Below, piece after piece: positions 23,489-35,559 of a DNA stretch of 64,000 nt. The notes beneath the pieces are model-generated. The model saw only the letters and a program-made list of their open reading frames with translations, made no database searches and had not been told where the DNA came from. The stretch spans positions 76,265 through 140,264 of the forward strand of contig SCFE01000079.1 of assembly GCA_004352715.1 (NCBI GenBank), in the 5' to 3' direction. This stretch comes from Hofstenia miamia. Its lineage: Eukaryota; Xenacoelomorpha; Acoela. The translations under genes and the position numbers were made by a program. The first letter of the stretch is position 1. Every line of letters begins with the position of its first letter.

Positions 23489-24136
23489 TTACAAGAAATT
23501 TAAACAGTGCCATGTGACGTCAGCAAATAACTAGTGAAAGTGCGGCGTAGATTATGCACTATGCTTAACTGTAAGTGAAAGAGGTTTTTTACAAATTTAT
23601 ATATCCTAAAATTAATATATTATCTAGCTCATCATCAATTGTTTAAACGCTATTGGTTTACTATGCAATGCAAAAAAAATTTGTTCGTAGCCATAGTTGT
23701 TCACGTGTCAAAATTTTGCAAAAAATTTTATCCCATATGTCAATTTATAAAGGGAAAAATGAAGTAGATGCAATTGAATATAATTTCATGAAAATGCCAA
23801 CACGCGAATGTTCAAATACATCATCAATTCTAATTGGTTAATGCTAATACTATAAAATAATGTAAAGATCGTATCTATATCATTTGAATTTCTCATGTCA
23901 ATTTTGCATTTAATTAATTTAAGAGGTAAGTTAAGTCGTGCGAACAAGGGAAATACCTTAAATTCTATAATAATGAAGAGGATCAAGACAAATTTTTTCT
24001 GGCAATGTGTATAATAGACGCATTTAAGAAAGAAAACAATATTCATTTCAAGTATGTTTTATTATCATGTAATTGATTGCGTCATTTTGTTTTGCTGTTA
24101 GAGGGCTACAACAATTTGTGCTAGAATTTCTTTTAA
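23489..24136 (+). mobile_element. MITE copy 1 (TTACAAGAAATT family)
   Basis: The left end is TTACAAGAAATTTAAACAG; the right end is AATTTCTTTTAA, one base away from the perfect inverse AATTTCTTGTAA seen in the other copies. The sequence is nearly identical to 26,720-27,239 and 63,075-63,776. It contains a 62-codon open frame (23,653-23,841) that is shared with copy 2 but shifted in copy 3, so it is probably not a gene. Confidence 0.75.
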
Positions 24137-24428
24137 TGTTTGAACTTTGAAATGAGTTGAAAGCAAATAGCAATGAATTCGTCTGTTGTTAGAGAGCTCA
24201 GACAGAAGAGATTAGAAAAGCTACTTGAGAGAGGTTGAATTTGGAATAATTTATTCGAAATAATTGCACAGAGATAGGGTTTGATTGTAGAGTTGAAGGT
24301 ATTGAATGAAGAAATGTTTGTTTGAAAAGAATTGAGATAATGTGGGATATAGAAAATGGAAAAAATATTGAATTGGAAATAAGTTTAAATGGTTGATATT
24401 GGAAGCTGAAATAAGTAATAAAAGTGAA
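24137..24428. other. GA-rich stretch before a gap
   Basis: The sequence is purine-rich on the plus strand, unlike its surroundings. A short frame near 24,175-24,235 reads SSVVRELRQKRLEKLLERG and then stops. No family recognised. Confidence 0.35.
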
Positions 24429-24610
24429 NNNNNNNNNNNNNNNNNNNNNNNNNNNNNNNNNNNNNNNNNNNNNNNNNNNNNNNNNNNNNNNNNNNNNNNN
24501 NNNNNNNNNNNNNNNNNNNNNNNNNNNNNNNNNNNNNNNNNNNNNNNNNNNNNNNNNNNNNNNNNNNNNNNNNNNNNNNNNNNNNNNNNNNNNNNNNNNN
24601 NNNNNNNNNN
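24429..24610. other. Assembly gap, 182 N
   Basis: Run of N. Confidence 0.99.
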
Positions 24611-24856
24611 GGAGTTTTACCCTTTTTTCATTCTAATGTATTCGCCCTATATTGTTAATAGAGTTTCGCCAAACCCATTTTAAACCCATTTTACGTTGAT
24701 TCCCTTTGACAAAAATGCACTTTTTTAGGCAATAAAAAATAATGCTGGGTTTTACCCTTTTTCTGTTTTAATGTATACGCGCTATATGGTTAATATAGTT
24801 CTGCCAAACCTATTTTGCATTGATTTCCTTTGACGAAATTGCACTTTTTTAGCTCT
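24611..24856. repeat. Tandem direct repeat, about two units
   Basis: The unit begins near TTTTACCCTTTTT and runs through CGCCAAACCCATTTT to TTTGACAAAAATGCACTTTTTTAG. It is repeated from about 24,753 with some substitutions. The array probably continues into the preceding gap. Confidence 0.65.
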
Positions 24857-25237
24857 ATAAAAAAACAAATGTAATTTCATTCTTTATTATCTTTACCCAA
24901 AAATTCAAATTTGGAAGTTGATAAAACACGTCTAACTATTGCTCAGAAAGTAATAAATCTATGTGCGCAGTTCAAGCAGTGAAATTAAGTGCGCAATCAT
25001 GGATGAAACATAAACTGCAATGTAAACAATTTGTTTTCATATGACCACAGCAATATGCGCATTTTGTTTTTATCTATACAGAAACAATAGAAAAACAGAA
25101 TAACACAAGGAATGGCAAGTAAAGTTGACAGTAATAATGCACTACATATAATAATGAAACTTCTCGGCGCCAAGGCGCCTTGTGCATGTACCACATATAT
25201 CATATTATATATAGTATTATATTTTCTATGTATCTGC

Positions 25238-25803
25238 TTAAAATATTCAGCCGGAAACCGGCATTCCCGCATTGATTTGAACAAAAAATCTTACAATTTT
25301 ATCATAATATATATATAATATTTCTTGATTTCACATTATTTCTACATACATTTTATGTTATATTGACATCCCGGCCCCTACCCAAAAAATTGGTCAAATA
25401 CAAAATTTATATATTTTCTAATCTTTTTTGGATATAAAACCATATTAGAAAGCGCATTAACTGCTTTCAAAACTCGGCAATCAGCAATTTTTTAAAAATA
25501 TAAAGATATTTTATCATTTCCTAACCACATTCTAAGATATCCTGGCATCCCAGGACCAACCAAAACATTTTGGCAAATACAGAATTTATATGATTCTAAA
25601 AGTTTTTAGATATAAAACCATATTAGAAAGCTATTCCGCCCAGTTTCAAATCAATTTCATCAGCAGTTTTTGAATAATTTTCAATTTCATAGCTTGTTCT
25701 ACCCACATTCAAGCAATAATGTATCTCTTCAACATATTTAGGCTTAACCCGGCATTCCAATATTGATTTGAAAGAAAAATCTCATAATTGTATCATAATA
25801 TTG
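25238..25803. repeat. Nested direct repeats
   Basis: Two repeat pairs are interleaved. GGCATTCCCGCATTGATTTGA (25,259) recurs as GGCATTCCAATATTGATTTGA (25,751). A block around GGATATAAAACCATATTAGAAAG (25,430) recurs near 25,612. Together they look like a partly decayed array with a unit of roughly 180-490 bp. The stretch ends in (TA)n at 25,834-25,858, next to a gap. Confidence 0.55.
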
Positions 25804-25827
25804 TCACTATTTGACACAATAAGATAC

Positions 25828-25858
<31 letters not shown>

Positions 25859-26719
25859 NNNNNNNNNNNNNNNNNNNNNNNNNNNNNNNNNNNNNNNNNN
25901 NNNNNNNNNNNNNNNNNNNNNNNNNNNNNNNNNNNNNNNNNNNNNNNNNNNNNNNNNNNNNNNNNNNNNNNNNNNNNNNNNNNNNNNNNNNNNNNNNNNN
26001 NNNNNNNNNNNNNNNNNNNNNNNNNNNNNNNNNNNNNNNNNNNNNNNNNNNNNNNNNNNNNNNNNNNNNNNNNNNNNNNNNNNNNNNNNNNNNNNNNNNN
26101 NNNNNNNNNNNNNNNNNNNNNNNNNNNNNNNNNNNNNNNNNNNNNNNNNNNNNNNNNNNNNNNNNNNNNNNNNNNNNNNNNNNNNNNNNNNNNNNNNNNN
26201 NNNNNNNNNNNNNNNNNNNNNNNNNNNNNNNNNNNNNNNNNNNNNNNNNNNNNNNNNNNNNNNNNNNNNNNNNNNNNNNNNNNNNNNNNNNNNNNNNNNN
26301 NNNNNNNNNNNNNNNNNNNNNNNNNNNNNNNNNNNNNNNNNNNNNNNNNNNNNNNNNNNNNNNNNNNNNNNNNNNNNNNNNNNNNNNNNNNNNNNNNNNN
26401 NNNNNNNNNNNNNNNNNNNNNNNNNNNNNNNNNNNNNNNNNNNNNNNNNNNNNNNNNNNNNNNNNNNNNNNNNNNNNNNNNNNNNNNNNNNNNNNNNNNN
26501 NNNNNNNNNNNNNNNNNNNNNNNNNNNNNNNNNNNNNNNNNNNNNNNNNNNNNNNNNNNNNNNNNNNNNNNNNNNNNNNNNNNNNNNNNNNNNNNNNNNN
26601 NNNNNNNNNNNNNNNNNNNNNNNNNNNNNNNNNNNNNNNNNNNNNNNNNNNNNNNNNNNNNNNNNNNNNNNNNNNNNNNNNNNNNNNNNNNNNNNNNNNN
26701 NNNNNNNNNNNNNNNNNNN
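25859..26719. other. Assembly gap, 861 N
   Basis: Run of N between a TA microsatellite and MITE copy 2; it hides the left end of that MITE. Confidence 0.99.
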
Positions 26720-27239
26720 ATATTATCTAGCTCATCATCAATTGTTTAAACGCTATTGGTTTACTATGCAATGCAAAAAAAATTTGTTCGTAGCCATAGT
26801 TGTTCACGTGTCAAAATTTTGCAAAAAATTTTATCCCATATGTCAATTTATAAAGGGAAAAATGAAGCAGATGCAATTGAATATAATTTCATGAAAATGC
26901 CAACACTCGAATGTTCAAATACATCATCAATTCTAATTGGTTAATGCTAATTCTATAAAATAATGTAAAGATTGTATCTATATCATTTGAATTTCTCATG
27001 TCAATTTTGCATTTAATTAATTTAAGAGGTAAGTTAAGTCGTGCGAACAAGGGAAATACCTTAAATTCTAAAATAATGAAGAGGATCAAGACAAATTTTT
27101 TCTGGCAATGTGTATAATAGACGCATTTAAGAAAGAAAACAATATTCATTTCAAGTATGTTTTATTATCATGTAATTGATTGCGTCATTTTGTTTTGCTG
27201 TTAGAGGGCTACAACAATTTGTGCTAGAATTTCTTGTAA
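26720..27239 (+). mobile_element. MITE copy 2 (TTACAAGAAATT family), 5' end in gap
   Basis: Nearly identical to 23,616-24,136, in the same orientation, ending in the intact inverted terminus AATTTCTTGTAA at 27,228-27,239. Only a handful of substitutions separate it from copy 1, which implies recent spread. Confidence 0.75.
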
Positions 27240-27639
27240 TCGCTGAAGATCGCCCAGCTGCCTTTGAAAACTTAGTATTTCCCTGAAATCATCAACCGCA
27301 ACACATGCTGGAACTACTGTAGGTTACGTCTTGGAAGTACAGAAAATAAAAAAGTCGGGATTACATTTGCTCTTCTGGCTGTTGAAGGATTAAGAATTTT
27401 GTGCTTATTAGCTTCAAAGACTATTTGCACGATTTTGTACATGAATGCTGATGCAGAACATCACAGGATTACTCAACAAATATTTCAGCAGCTGAGAGTA
27501 ATGCTTCGAATGTGAAACACAACTCTAATTCTATTGTGCTACAAAAATGATTAGAATAAATTTTTGCAAATTAATAGATCATAGTAATGTAAATTTAAAA
27601 ATATCTAAAAAACCTAAAAAAGTTGTTAATTGGGCAACG
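27240..27639. other. Unassigned sequence 5' of a non-LTR fragment
   Basis: Some plus-strand stretches (for example ADAEHHRITQQIFQQL near 27,446-27,493) look coding, but I could not assign them. They may be part of the same retroelement as the following feature. Confidence 0.35.
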
Positions 27640-28341
27640 AATACAATAAAAAAAGATTAACCGCCTTTAAAGGCAAATTTCAAGGTTCCTGGTTGAATGC
27701 ACTGCCATCAAAATCTCTGGGTTTAAAATGTACTGACGCTCAATTTTGAATTAGTTTTGCTTTAAGTACGGACTGTAAAATTTGTGAAAAACATTTGTTC
27801 ATGTGAAACATCTGTTGATGAATTAGGTACCCATGGGTTATCTTGCAAGAAGAGTGCTGGCAGGTTTAGCCAACATAGTCACCTAAATGATTTTTTAAAC
27901 TCACAATAGGTACTGCCGTTTACAATTCTGTTTTAGAGCCACCAGGCTTATGTTGAAGCGATGGGAAACGACCAGACGGAATAACCTTAATACCTTGGTC
28001 TCGCGGACAATCTCTCGTGTGGGACGTCACTGTTGTGGATTCACTGGCGCTTAGTCGCATTTGTCGTGACGTTAATCACATTAAAGAGGCCGAAGAACGA
28101 AAAGCTGCAAAGTATACCGAAATATCCAACAGCGGCTACTTGTTCCAACCCCTTGCTTTCGATACTCAAGGAAATTTGCGGACCTTCGCCAAAATTTTTT
28201 TTGAAAGAGCTAGGAGATAAACTTGTAAATACATCTGGCAATAAACGAGCAAAAGAATTTCCGTATCAATCAATAACTAGTTGTGTACTAGGGACTTTAG
28301 ATAAACAAGAACGCATGGACGAAATCTTTACTTTGTTGTAA
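27640..28341 (+). pseudogene. C-terminal end of a non-LTR retrotransposon polymerase
   Basis: Spread over several frames, the plus strand encodes GSWLNALPSKSLGLK (about 27,690-27,735), then a Cys/His segment [20 protein letters not shown] (about 27,808-27,870) and HLNDFLNS. After a break come WDVTVVDSLA (28,021-28,050) and YLFQPLAFDTQG, with a final block KRAKEFPYQSI. This order (W.ALPS..LGL, then C..VD..G.HGLSC, then WD.TV.D, then .FQP.A.) is the known post-RT C-terminal domain of a large group of invertebrate non-LTR elements. The RT core and endonuclease are absent. It is related to the RT relic at 17.2-18.4 kb. Broken by frameshifts and stops. Confidence 0.65.
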
Positions 28342-28739
28342 TTTCTAGACAGGTTTATATCGAAGGTGCTGTCATTGGGACTTGTTCAGGTTGTGCCAAT
28401 CGGCATTTGATCGCGATAACATTCAGTGGTTTTCTGATGAGAAAAGTATAGAAGACATATTTGGCTAAAAATTGGTTGCATGTGTCGGTAGTTATCGAAG
28501 TAAATGATTGCCAATCACATTCGTTTCTAGCCCTGAAGATGCTGTGATTATAAATCAAGTTTAAGATCGTTTTAATGTTGGCATTGTGGAATTAACTGAT
28601 GAATTGGAAGTTGCCTCATATATTCCTGTAGAAAACAAAGATTCTTGATATTAGTTTTAACATGCGCTTTTTTTGGAACTCATTTGTACTTATGTGTTCA
28701 TTATTTGATTTTTATGTTATTAAACGTTGATTAAAAAAT

Positions 28740-29277
28740 TAAAAAAAATTGGACAATTAATACAATCTGTAGTAAAACCGATCAAAGTAAAATATTAGAA
28801 AAATATAATATCAAATCATTAGAATATTTATTAAAATTAAGTTGCCTCTTACTATTTTGTAAAAGACCTTCAGTAGAATTACAGAAAAATATACACAAAT
28901 GAACTAAGACTTATCACAAAATCAAATTTAAAAAGAAAATCTTTGAAAAATCATTTACCAATTTTACAATTGATTTATGGAACAAACTCCATCCAGATTG
29001 TAAAGAACGAAATTTCAATAAATTTAAAAAATCAGTAAAAATTTCACTAAAACAAAGAAGATCCAACTACTTATCAAACTATAGGACAAAGTCCATAAAC
29101 TATAACAAAGCTATTAAACAATGAAAACCAACTATTTATATCCTCAAGGACAATAAACTCTCAAAACCAAGAAAGTATTTTTTTAGAACAAAGTTAATTT
29201 CTATCTATTGTTTTAATTCTTCATAAATGTTAATCACTTGATTTGTAAAAAAAAATAAATTAAATAAATAAATATTG
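28740..29277 (+). pseudogene. 3' end of a second non-LTR family (same as 1.9-3.9 kb)
   Basis: The frame starting near 28,801 reads KYNIKSLEYLLKLSCLL, and after a stop continues with FTIDLWNKLHPDCKER and SNYLSNYRTKS. The copy at 3,540-3,873 shows the matching blocks KYNLR, SLWNKLD and YLTNYRMK in the same order, so the two are one LINE family. The sequence ends in a (TAAA)n-like tail at about 29,255-29,277, which supports a 5'-truncated LINE insertion in the plus orientation. Confidence 0.6.
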
Positions 29278-30495
29278 AATTTTTTTTAAATTTTGAATAT
29301 GATGTTAATTTTAAAAGTTTTCTGTTAATATTAACTTAAACAATTGGCTTTTGTAAAATTTGTAGATGATTTTGAATGATTGTAATGCTAATTTTGTAAC
29401 TTTGATAATTTTGTAAAAATTAAATTTTAACTTTTGTGTTCAAATATTAACATGAAAGTTAAACTTTAAGTTTGTGTCAATAATTTTCTCTATGCATTTG
29501 AACTTGTCTATACCAGGTACATGAACAAATTTGGGTTCAAAGTTTTTGCGGAAACAACGATATCTCTTTCACGACCATAAAAAACAAAGTGTCAATTTGC
29601 TTTAAATAAAGCGCAACTGTTGAATACAAAAACATTTTAATTTGTTGGAAATTAATGCTAGATATGCATTATTGATAAATATGCAGGTATCATCAGCACA
29701 TTGAATTAACAAAATTAACAATTAACAAAGACACCTAGATTAATACCTTGAAGCAACCCATTGTTGACTCAAGGAGTCATCATTTTTTGTCTATTAGAGA
29801 AAATCGTAATTTAAATAGCTTTCTATTTGTATAATATGATTAATATAATAATAGTACTTTAAGATATCTAGACAAATCGAATTCACTACAAATTTAAAAA
29901 ATGTGATATGAAATTTACATATAAAAATATTTTGTAGATTCTAATTTTCCATGAGCCTAATGACTTGCATTACAGCATTGAAATAAAGTATGATTTCTAA
30001 GGACACATTTGTATCTGATTCCAAAACAACGATTTTTACGGAATTAACTTTTTACCGTCCTACTCATTAACACATTTTGAACCTGGTTGCATTATTTTAT
30101 TCAAAATTTCAATCTTTGTCATTCTCTCTAATCACTAATAGACACTGAAATCACAATTCGAATGGGACAAATTTTCTTAAAAAATCTGTAGCTAAGCTTA
30201 AAATATTAACAACAATTGTCTTAAGTATGCTCTGCTTTAGTTTTTTTAATCATATATCCAAAACTTTCAATTATCAAGCACTTTGTTAGGTGAAGGAAAA
30301 TATAATACGGGATTTCAGCTTTCGTCTTCAACTAAAATTTACGTAATTAATCTACTAAATAACGAAATCATCTGATCAAGAAATATTAAAACTGAAAATT
30401 ATAAATGTATTGGAAAATAAACGAAAATATATTTTGGCCTCTGAAAGTAAAAAAATACATAAACAGGTCTACATTTAAATAAAATGTTCAAGTCT
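29278..30495. other. 3' flank of the minus-strand PIN gene; no gene seen
   Basis: AT-rich, with no supported exon or repeat. It should contain the 3' UTR and polyadenylation region of the gene ending at 30,496. Confidence 0.5.
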
Positions 30496-33400
30496 TCAAA
30501 ATTTAGCGGTAGTTTTTTTAATGTATTTTCGAAGACTCTGTTTCAGTTTCCATCGCAAACGTCGAGACTTCTTCCCAGACAGTGCTATCAGAGGGCTTGA
30601 AATTAATGAATTAAGACGTTGAGATTCTTGCGGCTTCAAAATTTGTTTTGATTTACAGTCCTTACATTGAATAAAAACATCTGTCCTCAAATTGTTATCA
30701 CTAAATTAATTCTGCTAATTAATATACTAATTGTATTAAAAACATCTGTTTAAGAAAACACTGTAATTACAAAATTGACAATAAATTGATTGATAAGATA
30801 AGTAGAAGGAAGGCATACGCAACAAAAAATATAGATTTGGTTGAAATAATATAAGTCAAGCTGCTTTGTTAAAATTTTCATAGAAAATCGATTTATTAAC
30901 TATATTTCTACTAGCGTTATTTTAAAGTAAAAAGCCGCTTTGTCCATATTTTTAACAATTTTATCTAAGCCTGTTAAGAAATATTGAAAGCATTTTCATG
31001 GAGACATCTATAAATCATTCCTGTGCATGAAGTTAGTAGTATAATTAGGTTCGGTTTTTTATATCAAGTAATCTAAAAATTATCATTTTTTCCATTAATT
31101 TTGTACAAATTTTGTGGCATCGCTGGTAGTTGTGTTACTATTTATCGGCCAGACCTCGCGCTTTTTTTGTTAGTGACTGGTAGTTGTAATATTTGTACAT
31201 ATTGTAAATAACATTGTATATAAAGACCAAAGCATTTTGTAAATAGAAATAGTTTGAACTGTATTCTCTTTGTGTTCGCTAGAATCACCCCCCTGTGATT
31301 CTACACTTTCTTCTTGACTTTAATATTCAAAACATGCATTTATTAAGATTTGGATTTCACGAACAATCAATTCCATATATACAGCCACTGTATTTCCAGA
31401 ATCTACCATATGGTTTTATTTGGATTAAAAACCATAGGGTAAATTTTTGGATATATAGGGATATATATATATATTGATTCTCCATGAAATCCAAAATCTT
31501 AAATGCATGTTTTGAATATTAAAATCAGGAGGAAAGTTGTAAAAAATTAATGAAAAAATTTTCAGGTGGCTTGATAAAAAAACCTAACCTAATAATATTA
31601 CCGAAAATTATAAAAATATTGATTTTTTCATTGAGAAATCTGATTTTTGTAAAGCCATTTAAATTCTTTCTTTGAAAAACAGTTCGTGAGTTACAAGCGT
31701 TTAAAAATTTCTTGGAAACTAATAGATTTTGAGAAATTCCTAGTGGAATTAGGGTTAAGAAAATAAGAAATATTTAAATAATTACACACAATGTTGGTGG
31801 CTTGTAGGCGGATAAAAGATAGCATTGACAGTAGGCTCATCAACCTGAATTTCATCCACAATTTTTTGCTTTTTTGGGGGATTGCTTTCTTCAGATGTAG
31901 AGTTTGTGGGAGATGTGAGGTATGAGGAGTTTCCTTTCCAAAAGCGACAAGACTGTTTAGTGACACCTTTTGTTGTTACTGTTTTAAGAAGTTTTTCTTT
32001 ATTATTCAAATCCTAAAGTACAACCCTTCGCGAACAATAAAGTTGTCAAGCAAGAAAATAAATATTTTAAACTTAAGCGTAACAAAAAAAATTTGGCTAG
32101 GAGATACACAACACACAATATACGAAATAAAATGCATACACTGGGGATAATGGATGGAACGCTGCACGCAGTGGATTTTAGGAAAAGATTTCTATCGTCA
32201 GTAACCAGAAATACTGTCATTTCTTTTGAGAATTCAATTGCACATTTTAAAACTCTATCATCTTTAGAATATACACAATAGTTTCGAAGGCGTCTGTGAC
32301 ACTAAATTGAAAAAGATTACTAAGTGAATTGTTGAGTGATACTAGGTAAATCTATTAAACAAAATTTTGTTATTTTACCTTGCACATGATCAATTTTAGA
32401 AGATAAGATTAAGAAATTCCCAAAATAAAATGGATTTGTAACATCTGTAGAGGACGTAGAGCACATTTACAGAAATTATTTATTAAAAAAAGCTGCATAT
32501 ATATAAACAAAATATTTCCTTATGCTATAAATAGAATCAAAAGTGGGAATGGAAATGAAATTACAAACCAAATTCACAATACACCACGGCTTTAAAACTA
32601 TTGACAATCCTGATGGTTCTAGAAGTACATTCTTGAAATATTGCAAAGATCCACACAAAAAGGCTTAAATATATTTTCTAGTTTATGGTAATTTAATTTG
32701 AAACAAATAAAAATTGTGGGTAATTCAAGTGTTAAACTCACAAGACCTTTGATCGCTTAACTGGGATATTTTTAAGTTAAGATAACTGCAGTTGAAGCAT
32801 CAGCAAATTATAGTTTCCGAATGTGCAATACTAAGGATGACTGATTTGAGACGATTTGTAAAAATAAACATCATGAGTTAATTGACTTAAAATAAATTCA
32901 AAGTTATTGTATTATATTTTTGAATGATTTTAATTGATATTTTAACAATTAAATAATTGCAATACTTTTATGAATTTTAAAAAATTTAAATAAAATTTTT
33001 ATATTATGTAAATATTTAAGTTTAAAGAAACACTTTTGAAAAGTGAAGACAGGGAAACCAAGGAGACAATGAAAATACATCAGTTTCATATTAGAATAAT
33101 CGATTATTATTTCATTGTTATTATGACGACATAAAATATAAACAAAATTACTTGTTGATTGGATTCTAGAATAATGCGATCGGGTTGCTCTTTTAGTATT
33201 AAGAATAAATAAGCTATTGCTGTGTGGGCTTCATGAAATTTATGCGAATGTTTTTGAAGTGAATCAACCTCACTTAAGACTATCCAAGGAATCAAAATAA
33301 TGCATTTTCCATGAGGGTGAAATGAATAGTCTATCAACTGTTTTACTTCTTTCAAATACGATATTAGCGTACAAGTGTCTAGTACAAAAGCTATTCTTTT

Positions 33401-35237
33401 TATACGTAAACGAACATCATTCTTAACTGCTTCGTGACTTTTACAATGCTGTTCTAAAACGCAACCAATTACTTTGAATACGCCTTATCAATTCATAATT
33501 AAACAAGATTTTAAGTTTGATAAAGCACTCACATTTAAGCTATTTCAAGAAAATTAAAATAATTTCGAATTTTAAACTATAATGTTTATATAATAAATAA
33601 TTCTTATATTTAATATTGGATGCCAAAGAAACAAATACCTGATTGAGTTTTTTTGGATTTTTTCCTTCTACATGATTTAATAGTATTATCCAATATATTA
33701 TTCTGCTTACTGCATCTGTTCTTTCTTCCTAAAAATTTATTAACAACTTGTCAAATATTACACTAATTGTAGAAGCTAAGTTCAAATACCAACTTTGTTT
33801 TCGTTTTATGGATTTTTTTTTCTTGCTTGGCGTAAACAGAGATGGATTATTTTGTACCAAAGGTTGTTTAGTTGCAGTTAGATTAAATGCTAAAATGCAC
33901 TAACTTACAAAAAATATGTTTCTACTTACAAGTTGAAGAAGCATTAGGATGTTTTCGATTATTCATTTTCATTATGACCAGAAATTCATTTAGTGCATCG
34001 TAGTATGCCCAAGAAAAATAACTAAAATACAAATATTTATATATAAAATAAACAATGAATAGATTTGTTAAAATTTACATGTAGATTTACATAAGTTGGA
34101 TATTCTGCCATAACTTTGTAGATGGATTAAGGAAAGCAAGATATAACAAAATTTCATTTCAACAAAAAAACTGTAGCATATACATTCAACAAAGTCTACA
34201 TTAAAACTTCAATAAAAAACTATTGAAAAAAATATTGAAATAAACAGTCGTTGAAAATGTTTGATAAAGAACCAAACGATATTAGGCAAATATTAGGAGC
34301 CTTAATTTGGATGCACAGTAATTAATTCGTCAATGAAATACTTAGCCCCACCAGTTGTTATATAAAATTGTAGTCATCATGAGATATTGAATTTTCTTTT
34401 TGGGCGTTTTTGCAGATCAAGGGACTCTGATTTCTAAATGCCGAAGTGACGTCAAATAACTTGCTAAGCGTTTACGTCATCAAATGTCACGTTTTAGGTT
34501 TACTTTATAGGGTTTATGTTTAAGATACATTACGTTGTGGGTAGGGTTAGGGCTTAGGTCTATAAAATATTGTAATATTTAGGATTTAACTTATATGGCT
34601 TAGGTTCAAGAAACGTCAAGTTGTGACTTGGGTTAGGGCTTAGGTCTATAAAAGGCGTTATTGCAGATCAGGGGACTGATATATAAACATTGTTTCTACG
34701 CACCCTGGTATATGACGTCATCCAGAACGTAAACTTAAATTCTAAAGTTTACAATATTTTATAGACCTAAACCCTAACCCAAGTCACAACTTGACGTTTC
34801 TTGAACCTAAACCCTATAACCTAAATTTTTCTATATTTTATAGACCTAAACCCTAAACAATGAATTTTTAACATTTGATGACGTGTACCCTTAGCATGTT
34901 ATTTGACGTCACTTCGGCTTTGAGAAATCAGAGTCCCCTGACCTGCAATAATGGCAATAACACCCAATATGTTTATATATCAGGATGCCCTGTTCAGCAA
35001 TAACACCCAATTTTTAATTTAGATTTCGACATGCTTATTTACAGCGAAATTTCTGCAAGATCTGCAAAATTTGAATACAACTGCGGAATATGTTTTTCGT
35101 ATTCGGGATGTTTGCAACCATCAAATTCATTTTCACGTGCAATCAATTCTAAATAAATCGCTTTCTCTTTCCTCTTCCATGAATGATTTTTTGGAGGGCT
35201 GAAATTACAATTCAGAGTTTTCAGATTTTTTAGCAAA
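30496..35237 (-). CDS. Spliced host gene: PIN-domain endoribonuclease, SWT1-like (5' end missing)
   Basis: Eight phase-consistent minus-strand exons: 35,198 or 35,237 to 35,043; 34,021-33,930; 33,889-33,794; 33,728-33,639; 33,483-33,152; 32,301-32,140; 32,012-31,786; 30,700-30,496 (TGA). Nearly all borders have AG acceptors and GT donors; the third donor (GTTGGT) is weak. The chain gives about 452 residues with no start exon found upstream. Residues about 175-305 form a PIN nuclease fold: VLDTCTLIS, IPWIVLSEVD, SKDDRVLKC and FLVTDDRN supply the acidic metal-binding residues. SWT1 is a nuclear endoribonuclease acting in mRNA quality control; SMG6-type PIN proteins are the alternative. The last exon has a CKDC motif and a basic tail (KKSRRLRWKLKQ). 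Introns are mostly short, except two that carry inserted elements. Confidence 0.65.
31113..31305. mobile_element. Probable solo LTR in the last intron of the PIN gene
   Basis: A 193-bp block begins TGTGGCATCGCTGG and ends GATTCTACA (TG...CA). It is more GC-rich than its surroundings and includes TATATAAAGACC (about 31,215), a TATA-like element, followed about 80 bp later by the 3' end. No clear 4-5 bp duplication flanks it (ATTT left, CTTT right), and no second copy was found in the window, so the call rests on structure alone. Confidence 0.4.
32140..32301 (-). CDS. PIN gene exon 6: second half of the PIN domain
   Basis: This 162-bp, phase-0 exon lies between a polypyrimidine-AG acceptor (TTTTTCAATTTAG) and a GTATGC donor. 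It encodes SKDDRVLKCAIEF and VFLVTDDRNLFLKS, the last two acidic clusters of the PIN active site. The plus-strand open frame lying over this exon is its antisense shadow. Confidence 0.7.
33152..33483 (-). CDS. PIN gene exon 5: first half of the PIN domain
   Basis: This 332-bp exon starts after AAG (acceptor) and ends CAA before GTAATT. It encodes VIGCVLEQHCKSHE, then RIAFVLDTCTLISYLK (the first catalytic Asp) and ILIPWIVLSEVDSLQK (the conserved Glu/Asp), followed by an A-H-T-A-I-A-Y-L helix typical of SWT1/SMG-type PIN domains. Confidence 0.7.
34400..35010. mobile_element. Foldback/MITE-like inverted repeat in the first visible intron of the PIN gene
   Basis: The left arm from about 34,400 (TTGGGCGTTTTTGCAG, then GGGACTCTGATTTC and GAAGTGACGTCAAATAAC) is inverted at about 34,895-34,967 (GTTATTTGACGTCACTTC, AGAAATCAGAGTCCCC, CACCCAA). 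The arms include repeats of AGGTCTATAAAATATT and TTAGGGCTTAGG, the inverse of CCTAAACCCTAA. A further partial end (GCAATAACACCCAA) lies at 34,997-35,010, so two units are nested. No ORF. It lies between exons at 35,043 and 34,021, splice-neutral by position. Confidence 0.7.
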
Positions 35238-35559
35238 CTGCAAATTATTATTATATATATACAATTAGCAAAACAATCATTATAATTGATCTTTGGAAAA
35301 AGTAAAAAATTCTATTATCACTTGCTAAACAGGCCTCTTGACCATAAAATGAAGATGTTGAAAAAACATGAGGGAGTTATCGATAGTTCTACAGATAGTA
35401 AAAATGAGATAATCAGAAATCTTACATTGCAGGAGCTTAAACGAGACTAGTAATTTGTTTAAAATTAAAGACTATTTGACAGGATTTAAAATATTGAATT
35501 ATTAAAAGGCAAATACATCCAAAATGAAATAATTTCGAATAAAATTCCCAGCGAATAAA

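Noticed and set aside
23653-23841. 62-codon ORF repeated in two MITE copies
   Set aside because: The third copy has a frame-shifting 1-base loss, and there is no protein motif. Similarity is explained by shared DNA descent.
25768-26730. 320-codon frame over the 26-kb gap
   Set aside because: N codons plus a TA microsatellite giving a Tyr-Ile run.
31990-32281. Open frame of about 97 codons on the plus strand
   Set aside because: It is antisense to PIN exons 6 and 7, which have splice sites and catalytic motifs on the minus strand.
33639-33728. Alternative reading of PIN exon 4 in the frame starting EERTDAV
   Set aside because: Open and protein-like, but its phase does not fit exon 5, whereas the chosen frame joins both neighbours with the weak GTTGGT donor.
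35349-35450. 34-codon ORF divergent from the PIN gene
   Set aside because: Too short to support, no motif and no clear promoter or splice context.
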